From the NCBI RefSeq assembly GCF_027853965.1, contig NZ_JAQGLB010000012.1, forward strand, positions 1-64,000: a DNA stretch of 64,000 nucleotides, given 5' to 3'. Made by a program: the position numbers and the translations under genes. The DNA comes from Saccharopolyspora indica (lineage in GTDB: Bacteria > Actinomycetota > Actinomycetes > Mycobacteriales > Pseudonocardiaceae). The notes beneath the pieces were generated by a model that saw only the letters and a list, made by a program, of their open reading frames with translations, made no database searches and was not told the origin of the DNA. This document shows positions 31,925 through 38,800 of this stretch, in pieces (position 1 is the first letter of the stretch; each line of letters begins with the position of its first letter).

Positions 31925-32371
31925 TCACCGCCCGCCGTCGAGGAACGAGTCGGGCATGTCGTCGCAGGGCTCGTCGGCCGGGGTGTCGAGGTGCTGCGCC
32001 CGGTCGCGGTTGAAGAGCTGGTCCTGGGTGCGGAGCACCTGGTCGCGGACGTCGCTGTCCGGCACGTGCTCCTGGACGATGTCGGCCTGGCGGCGGGCGG
32101 CTTCGGCGACGGCCTGCTGGAGCGCGCTCATGACGGTGTTGGACAGCTCGCCGGGGGACTTGCGCATGGCGTCCTGGGTGAACTGGACGTCGAGCGCGCC
32201 GCCCGGGCTGGCGACCACGGTGACCGAGCGGTCCGGAGAACTGGCGCTGACCTGCAGTTCGCTGATCTGCTCGCGCATCCGGCCGAAGTCGCCCAGTTGC
32301 TGCTCGGCTCGTCGGCCCGCTTCCTTCAGCGCATCCAGTTTGCGTTGCAGGTCGTCCAGATCGGCAGACAC
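31925..32371 (-). CDS. YbaB/EbfC family protein, module 2
   Basis: This 148-residue near-copy of the module 1 YbaB protein has long identical stretches in the DNA-binding core (SVTVVASPGGALDVQFT). The tail shares the acidic PDSFLDGG ending. GTG start at 32371 after GGAGGCGAC. The two copies differ mainly in the C-terminal linker. The upstream region has the same CCAAGATC box as module 1. Confidence 0.8.
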   Translation of the reverse strand: MSADLDDLQRKLDALKEAGRRAEQQLGDFGRMREQISELQVSASSPDRSVTVVASPGGALDVQFTQDAMRKSPGELSNTVMSALQQAVAEAARRQADIVQEHVPDSDVRDQVLRTQDQLFNRDRAQHLDTPADEPCDDMPDSFLDGGR

Positions 32372-32676
32372 GTCGCCTCCGTCGTCCGTTTTGTTCCGTT
32401 GCGACGATCTTGGTTCATCGATGTACGCAAAAGGATCAAAACGGACGAAAATTCACAAAAGGGAAGGCGGAGTCGGCGATCGGTTGATCCGGGCTCGATG
32501 GCTGGAGCTGCGGATCGCGCGGCGGCGCGGTTACCGGTGGTGATCGGCTGATCGCGCTCGGGGTGAGTTTTCGCAGGGTGCCAGGGCTGTGGGGCCACTT
32601 GGGGTTACCGATCGCGCCCTGCTGCGGGTTACGGTGGCGGCGGTCGGCTCCGGTCGGCCGAGGCAGGCTGCGGCGC
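32372..32676. other. Intergenic interval upstream of module 2
   Basis: With the hairpin at 32677-32715 this makes a 357-bp gap between two minus-strand genes. The first 90 bp are AT-rich and hold the CCAAGATC box (32413-32406). The remainder shows no gene or clear structure. Confidence 0.4.
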
Positions 32677-32715
32677 GGGTGCGCCGTGTCGTCGAGGGGC
32701 CGACACGGCGCACCC
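32677..32715 (-). terminator. Terminator of the 148-residue gene
   Basis: GGGTGCGCCGTGTCG (32677-32691) pairs perfectly with CGACACGGCGCACCC (32701-32715), a 15-bp stem with a 9-nt loop, 13 bp after the stop on the minus strand. Confidence 0.75.
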
Positions 32716-32728
32716 GGCTGTCAGTCGA

Positions 32729-33175
32729 TCAGCTCTCGAGCTCGGCGAGGGCCTTGCGGACCCGCTCGACCTCGGCCTCCAGCTCGGCGAGCTTGGCCTC
32801 GTGCTGCTGGCGGGCCTGGTTGAGCACGCTCTCGATGGTGTCCGAGATGTCCTGGTGCAGCTCGGCGGCGGCCTTGGACACCGCGGCGGCGGCGACCGGC
32901 AGGCTCTGCACGACGCGCTTGCCCGCGTGCATCAGGTCGGCCTGCCACTCGCCGTCGGCGGTGCCGGTGACCGTCAGCGTGAGCTCGACCGTGCGGGTCT
33001 TCTTCGCGGTGCTCTGCTTGCGGGCCCGCGGCTTCTTGGGGGCCTCCTCGGCCGGTGCCGCTTCCGCCTCCGGCTGCGGCGTGGCGGCCGGGGCGTCCGC
33101 GGTCGGCTCGACCGGGGACGGCGCCGACTCGGGCTGGGTCGCGGCGTTCTCGGTGCTCGACTGTTCCTCGGTCAA
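32729..33175 (-). CDS. Ala/Pro-rich protein with C-terminal coiled coil
   Basis: This 148-residue protein starts with TTG at 33175 preceded by AGGAGA. Residues 1-60 are Ala/Pro/Glu-rich and disordered, 45-60 are basic, a short beta segment (RTVELTLTVTGTADGEW) follows, and the last 50 residues form a coiled coil (LNQARQQHEAKLAELEAEVERVRKALAELES). I do not recognise a family. The composition resembles small nucleoid- or surface-associated proteins, but that is only an impression. Confidence 0.65.
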   Translation of the reverse strand: MTEEQSSTENAATQPESAPSPVEPTADAPAATPQPEAEAAPAEEAPKKPRARKQSTAKKTRTVELTLTVTGTADGEWQADLMHAGKRVVQSLPVAAAAVSKAAAELHQDISDTIESVLNQARQQHEAKLAELEAEVERVRKALAELES

Positions 33176-33269
33176 CTGTGTCTCCTGTGTCTCGCTGCGG
33201 GGAAGACCCAGAATAGAACAGGTGTTCCCCTGATGTGCTGTGGACATACCGGGCATCCGCCCGATCGGG

Positions 33270-34655
33270 TCACCGCCGCAGGACGGCGACCAGTGCTTGC
33301 AGCGCGGGGCGGAAGGCGTGCTCCGCCGGAGCGGCGTAACCGACCACCACGCCGGGCGGGTGGTCTCCCGCGCGCACCCAGTGCGGCCCGAGTACCTCAA
33401 GTTCCACCGAGTGCTCCCGCGCCCGGGTCAGGACTTCTCGCTCCGTCGGTCCCTCCGGGTCGAGCTGCAAGGTGACGTGCAGTCCGGCCGAGATCCCGGC
33501 CGGGTGCGGCCGGTGGTTCGCGCGCAGGTCGTCCAGCGCGGCGGTGAGCAGCTCCAGCCGCTTCCGGTACGCGGCGCGCGATCGGCGGACGTGCTGATCG
33601 TATGCGCCCGAGCGGATGAGCTCCGCCATGGCCAGCTGTTCGAACAGCGGTGCGTGCAGCCCGCTGTGGACCTTCAGCCGGCGGACCGGTTCGACCAGCT
33701 GCGGAGGCAGCGCCAGCCACGCCAGCCGCAACGCCGGAGCGAGCGTCTTGCTGGCCGTCCCCGCGTAGGCGACGTGGTTGGGCGCCATGCCCTGCAACGA
33801 GCCGATGGGCTGGCGGTCGAAGCGGAACTCGCCGTCGTAGTCGTCCTCGACGACCAGCAGCTCCTCGTCCTTGGCCCGCTGCACCAGCGCCATCCGCCGC
33901 GCGGAGCTCAGCGCGACGCCGAGCGGGAACTGGTGCGCCGGGGTGACCACCACGGCCCCGCTGCGCACCTGCGCGACGTCGATGCCGTCGTCGTCGACGG
34001 GCACGCCGCGCACGGCCATGCCGAGACTGGCGGGAATGGTCCGCAGCTGCGGCGTGGACGGGTCCTCGAAGTCGATCGAATCCACGCCCTGGTCGTGAAG
34101 GGCCTTGCTGAGCAGCGACAACGCCTGCGTGTAGCCGTTGCAGACGATGATCCGCTCCGGCGCGGTGACCACCGCGCGAACCCGCGCGAGGTAGTCGGCG
34201 AGCGCTTCGCGCAGCAGCGGGTGCCCCTGCGGATCGCCGTAGTCGAGGTCGTCGGCGGGGATGTCCCGCATGGCGCGCCGGCTCGCGGCCAGCCAGTCCC
34301 GGCGCGGGAAGGCGCTCAGATCCGGCCGCCCGGGGCGGAAGTCCCAGCGCGCGGCGACCGGCGCCGGGTCCGGCGGGGAGCCGACCGGGTCGGGCTCGGC
34401 GAGCCGGTCGGCCACCGTGGTCGGAGCGCCCTGCCGGGACAGCAAGAAGCCCTCGGTGATCAGCTGGTCGTAGGCGCGGGTCACGGTGCCGCGCGCGACG
34501 CCGAGGTCCTGCGCGAGCACCCGGGTCGACGGCATCCGGGAACCGGCGGCGAGCAGCCCGTCGCGGATGGCGGTGCGCAGCGCCTCGGCCAACCCGCGGC
34601 TGTCCGGCCGTCCCCGTTCCAGGCCCAGATCAGCGGGGGACCATCCAACCGTCAC
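33270..34655 (-). CDS. MocR/PdxR-type GntR regulator with aminotransferase domain
   Basis: This 461-residue protein has an N-terminal GntR winged helix at about 10-85 (GLAEALRTAIRDGLLAAGSRMPSTRVLAQDLGVARGTVTRAYDQL). A class-I aminotransferase-like domain (about 110-455) follows with the PLP lysine in GTASKTLAPALRL, and a conserved EDDYDGEFRF. MocR proteins sense pyridoxal phosphate or aminated ligands and activate vitamin B6 or amino-acid genes. No pdxS/pdxT is nearby, so the target is unknown. GTG at 34655 is the only in-frame start with the correct family N-terminus; GGGAGG lies just before it. It is divergent from the toxin locus. Confidence 0.9.
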   Translation of the reverse strand: MTVGWSPADLGLERGRPDSRGLAEALRTAIRDGLLAAGSRMPSTRVLAQDLGVARGTVTRAYDQLITEGFLLSRQGAPTTVADRLAEPDPVGSPPDPAPVAARWDFRPGRPDLSAFPRRDWLAASRRAMRDIPADDLDYGDPQGHPLLREALADYLARVRAVVTAPERIIVCNGYTQALSLLSKALHDQGVDSIDFEDPSTPQLRTIPASLGMAVRGVPVDDDGIDVAQVRSGAVVVTPAHQFPLGVALSSARRMALVQRAKDEELLVVEDDYDGEFRFDRQPIGSLQGMAPNHVAYAGTASKTLAPALRLAWLALPPQLVEPVRRLKVHSGLHAPLFEQLAMAELIRSGAYDQHVRRSRAAYRKRLELLTAALDDLRANHRPHPAGISAGLHVTLQLDPEGPTEREVLTRAREHSVELEVLGPHWVRAGDHPPGVVVGYAAPAEHAFRPALQALVAVLRR

Positions 34656-34857
34656 GCCTCCCGACCCTAGTACCCACCGCCGCGGTCGCGAACATCCGGC
34701 GATTGGCGAAATGCCCGGTAAACGCCCGGGGTGATCATCGCTACACGCTTGGTCGCGGAATCCCGCCCCGCTGCTCATCCGCCGTTGATACTGTGCCCAG
34801 CTGCGGCGGATCTTGCGCCGTGACGCGGCGTGGGGTTGAGCGTTGTGGGGGAGCGAC

Positions 34858-35439
34858 GTGCCGGAAGATTTCGGTAGGGACATCGGCGCTACTGAGCGGA
34901 TGGTCCGCGAGTGGCAGGAGAAGGCCGCGGAGAAGGCCGAGAAGTTCGGCCGGATGCAGCAGCAGATCCAGCAGATCTCGGCGACCGAGTCGTCGAAGGA
35001 CGGCGCCATCCAGGTGACGGTCGGCTCCGGCGGCATGCTGGAAGCCCTGCAGCTGTCGGAAGCCGCGAGCAGCCGCCCGATGGCGAAGCTGGGCGCCGAG
35101 ATCATGCGGATGGTGCAGGCCGCGCAGGCGAAGATCCCGGAGATGATGCAGCAGGCGGTCGCCGACACCGTCGGGCTGCAGGACACCGCCGCCCAGCACG
35201 TCCTCGGCCAGGCCCGCAAGTACTTCCCGGAACCGCCCGAGGACGAGCCCGAGCCCGAGCGCACCAGCAACCTGCGCGAGATGCAGGTCCCGATGGAAGA
35301 CGACTACGAGGAGCCGCAGCGCAGGCAGCCCCCGGCGCCGCCGCAGCGGCCCGCCGCGCCGCCGCGGGAGCAGCCGCCCCGCCGCCCGGCCGACGACTTC
35401 GACGACGACGACTTCGGCAGCGGTTCGTTCCTGCGCTGA
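34858..35439 (+). CDS. YbaB/EbfC family protein, toxin locus
   Basis: This 193-residue protein has the YbaB core at about 1-115 (REWQEKAAEKAEKFGRMQQQ, then GAIQVTVGSGGMLEALQLS) followed by a disordered Pro/Arg/Glu-rich tail ending in DDFDDDDFGSGSF. The acidic tail is longer than in the module 1 and 2 copies. GTG at 34858 follows GGGGGAG. It opens the plus-strand locus whose next genes are an EspC-like protein and the giant toxin. YbaB-EspC-WXG order is therefore seen three times in the window, suggesting a functional link with export of the substrate. Confidence 0.8.
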   Translation: MPEDFGRDIGATERMVREWQEKAAEKAEKFGRMQQQIQQISATESSKDGAIQVTVGSGGMLEALQLSEAASSRPMAKLGAEIMRMVQAAQAKIPEMMQQAVADTVGLQDTAAQHVLGQARKYFPEPPEDEPEPERTSNLREMQVPMEDDYEEPQRRQPPAPPQRPAAPPREQPPRRPADDFDDDDFGSGSFLR

Positions 35440-35471
35440 CCCGCCGAGCCCGACCCGAGGAAGCTTCTGCG

Positions 35472-35780
35472 ATGCCCGACGAGATGAACGTCGTCATTGA
35501 GAACCTGCGCACCCACGCATCCAAAGTGGACGGAGTGGTGGACCAGCTGAACGTGGCGGTCGACGCCTCCCAGCAGGTCTCGCTGAACAACGACGCCTAC
35601 GGGATCCTGTGCCGCCCGTTCGCCTGGATGATCGACCCGGTCGAGCAGTACGGCATCGACACCCTGCGGAAATCGGTCGAAGCGATGCAGGAGGTCGCGG
35701 AGAACGTGCGCGGCGCGGCCGAGGACTACCAGGCCGTCGACGACGACAACAGCGACGCCATCGGGAGCATCGAGGTATGA
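35472..35780 (+). CDS. EspC-like T7SS-associated protein, toxin locus
   Basis: This 102-residue helical protein has the EspC signature: NLRTHASKVDGVVDQLNVAV helix, central DAYGILCRPFAW turn, then a second helix ending AEDYQAVDDDNSD. It is likely co-secreted with, or a chaperone of, the large toxin. ATG 35472 follows GAGGAAG. Its TGA overlaps the ATG of a 25-codon ORF. Confidence 0.82.
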   Translation: MPDEMNVVIENLRTHASKVDGVVDQLNVAVDASQQVSLNNDAYGILCRPFAWMIDPVEQYGIDTLRKSVEAMQEVAENVRGAAEDYQAVDDDNSDAIGSIEV

Positions 35781-35854
35781 GCAGCGCCGTGCCGACCCCG
35801 CTCCGCCCGGGGTGCCGTGACGCGACCGCCACTGCGAAGGCGGGCCGGGCATGA
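35777..35854 (+). CDS. 25-codon coupling ORF
   Basis: A 25-codon ORF starts at ATG 35777, overlapping the EspC-like stop (ATGA), and ends at TGA 35852-35854, overlapping the toxin ATG at 35851 (ATGA again). The peptide begins MSSAVPTPLRPG. Its only clear property is that it links the two genes by two start-stop overlaps, which would couple toxin translation to the partner. It may be a leader ORF rather than a functional peptide. Confidence 0.4.
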   Translation: MSSAVPTPLRPGCRDATATAKAGRA

Positions 35855-38800
35855 GCAATCCTCTTGTTTCGCAGCAGAAGGAGAATCCGGACGGCCCCGG
35901 GATCTTCACCGCGGGCACAGGTGAGGCCGGGTGGGGCACCGGCATCGGCATCGCCGAGTCGATCAACGACATCAGCAGCCTCAACGAGGGCTCCAGCTGG
36001 GTGGAGACCGGGCTGGCCTACGGCGGCGCGGCGCTGGAAGTGGTCGGCATGGCCGTCGACCCGATCGGCACCCTGCTGTCCTACGGCCTGTCCTGGCTGA
36101 TCGAGCACGTCGAACCGCTCAAGGAAGCGCTGGACTGGTTCGCTGGCGACCCCGACGGCGTCAAGGCGTACGGGGAGACCTGGGCGAACGTCTCCCAGGC
36201 GGTCGGCCAGGCCGCCACCCAGTACAACGACGCGGTCAAGTCCGACACCGCGGAGTGGACGGGCCAGGCAGGCGACGCCTACCGCAAGCACGCCGCGGAG
36301 AAGGGCGAAGCGCTCGGCGCCGCCGCCGAGCTGGCCAACACGATCAGCTCGGTCGTGACCATCATGGGCGAGGTCGTCTCGTTCGTCCGCGAGTTCGTCC
36401 GCGACCTGGTGGCCGACTGCATCTCGCGGCTGATCACCTACGCGCTGGAGGCGCTGGCCCCGCCGCTGGTCTCGCTGGCGTGGGTGGTGCCGCAGGCGGT
36501 CGCGTTCATCGCCAAGACCGTGGGCAAGATCGCCGACATCGTCCAGAAGCTGGTCAAGACGATCAGCAACGTCGCACCGAAGCTGGCCAAGATGGCCGAG
36601 GTCTTCGGCGACGTGATGAAGGCCCTGGGCAAGCTGGGCAAGAAGGCCTTCGACGGCGTCACCAACCTCGCGGACAAGGTCGACATCGCGGGCAAGATGT
36701 CGGAGAAGGTCGCCGAGAAGACGTGGAAGAAGGTCGACGACGTCTTCGGCACCGACGTCGTGGGCAAGCACAACGCCAAGTTCGGCGGCCCCGACGCCCC
36801 GGGCGGCGGTGGCACGGACGACTCCGGGGACGGGCCGGGCGACCGGCCCCGGACGCCCGGCGGGTCGTCGGATCCGGGCCCAGGATCGCCGAGTGCCGAC
36901 GGCTCGTCCACGGACGCGCCGGGCTCGTCGCCCGGCGACGGCGTGGGAACTGATGCTCCCGGGCGTGCGGACACGCCGTCCGGTTCCGGTGAGCAGCCGC
37001 GTGCATCGTCCTTGATGGACAGTGGTGGAAACGGCCACGGGACACCGGATTCGCCGCGTTCGGCGACGCCGGACGGACCCGGTGGTTCTGCTGGGGGCGG
37101 GCCGAATCCCGGTGGTTCGCCCACGGGTGGGCCCGGCGGTGGTACGGCTCCGGATGGGTCGAACTCCGGTGGTTCGCCCACGGGTGGCCCCGGCGGCGGT
37201 ACGGCTCCGGATGGGCCGAATCCCGGAAGTTCGCCCACCGGCGGGCCCGGCGGCGGCACGGCTCCAGACGGGTCGAACCCCGGAAGCACGCCCACCGGCG
37301 GATCGAATCACGTTGGTACGTCTGGGGATGCGCCGAATCCCGGAGGCTCGAACCCAGGCGGCTCCGGTGGTCCGGTTGCGGACGCGCCGAGCCCTGGCAG
37401 CTCGCACTCGGGTGGGACCACCGGTTCGCACTCCGAGAACGTGAGCTCCGGTGGGAACCCCGGCGGTTCGAATCCCGGTGGCCCGCACCCCAGCAGCGCG
37501 AGCCCGGGCAGCGCGCCGGTCGGCGGCGGTTCGGGATTCTCGGGTGGCAGCACCGCTGGCGGACCGCCTCCGGGCGGAGGCTCTGCCTCGGGCCTCGGCA
37601 CGCCCGGCGGGCCTGCCGGGTACAACCCGAACACCCCGGCTTCCACCTCGTCGGCGACTGTGGACGCGCCGTCCAGGACGCCGGAGATGGGCCCCGCGGC
37701 ACCCGTCGCCGGGCCACCGCCCGCCCGCTCCGATCAATCGGCGCCCGGCGGAGCAGGCGCCGGACCGGTCGGCGGCGGAGCCGCCGGAGGCCCAGGAGGC
37801 GGCGGTTCGCCGACCGCCGGAGGCGGCGGGCGCGCCGGTTCCGGATCCGGTTGGACCGGTACACCGGGAAGCCCCGGCGCAGCCGGGAGGCCCGAGGCTC
37901 CGCGCCAGCGGGGACCGGAGGGCCCGGGAGGGCGCGGACCGGCGACGCCGGAGCGCCGCGGACCGGGCGGCGAGGCCGGACAGCGTCCGGCCGGTCCGCC
38001 CGCGGGCTCGCGGCCGCAGGCCGCAGGGCCCGGGCATCCGGCAGGCCCGGCACGTGCGGATGCTCCCGCTCGCCCCGGACACCCGGACGGTCCGCCCAGG
38101 CAGAACACTCCGCCCGCAGGCGGCCCGCGGCCGGACGCTCCACAGCGCCCGACCGCGCACCCCAGCGGCCCGCGTGCAGACGCGCCGAACCCTCGCCCCG
38201 GGCATCCGAACGCACCGCACCCGGGAGGTCCGCCGCGCACTGACGCGCCGAACTCCCAGCCTCGTCAGGGACATCCCGACAACCCGGCACGCCCGAACAC
38301 CTCAACGCACCCGAACGCCACGTCGCGCCCGGATGCGCGCCCCAACGGAACGGGCCAGCACCCGGATACCCCGCGCCAGCCCGCCCCGCCGCGCCCCGAC
38401 GGCCCGTCGCGCCCGGATGCTCCGCCCCGCAACAACCGTCCGGACGCCGATCCGAACGCACCGCGCCAACGCCACCCGCACGACGGCGTCCGCGTGCACC
38501 CGGACGCCCCCAGACAGCACCACGCGGGCGTCGACCGCCAGCACTCCAACATGCGCCCCGACTCGTTCCCGAACGCCCGGGGCGCCGAGGGCGAGTGGCG
38601 CCCGGGCGGGCCGCAGCGGACGCCCGAGAACACCCGCGAAACCCCCAGGCCAGACCAGGAAGCTCAGAAGTACTCCACGTCGGAGTCGATGGCCGCCGAG
38701 CGTCCGCCGGCGAATCCGACCGAGCACCGGTGGGACATCGGCCGCGCAGGCGAGTTCGAGCGGATCAAGGTCTCCCCGGAGCTGGAGAGCAAGCTCCGAG

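Noticed and set aside
28214..32371. Core ESX machinery genes next to the WXG modules
   Set aside because: No EccB, EccC, EccD, EccE or MycP-like protein is encoded in the window.
33270..34655. Assignment of the MocR protein as PdxR of vitamin B6 synthesis
   Set aside because: No pdxS or pdxT genes lie nearby, and MocR proteins have varied targets.
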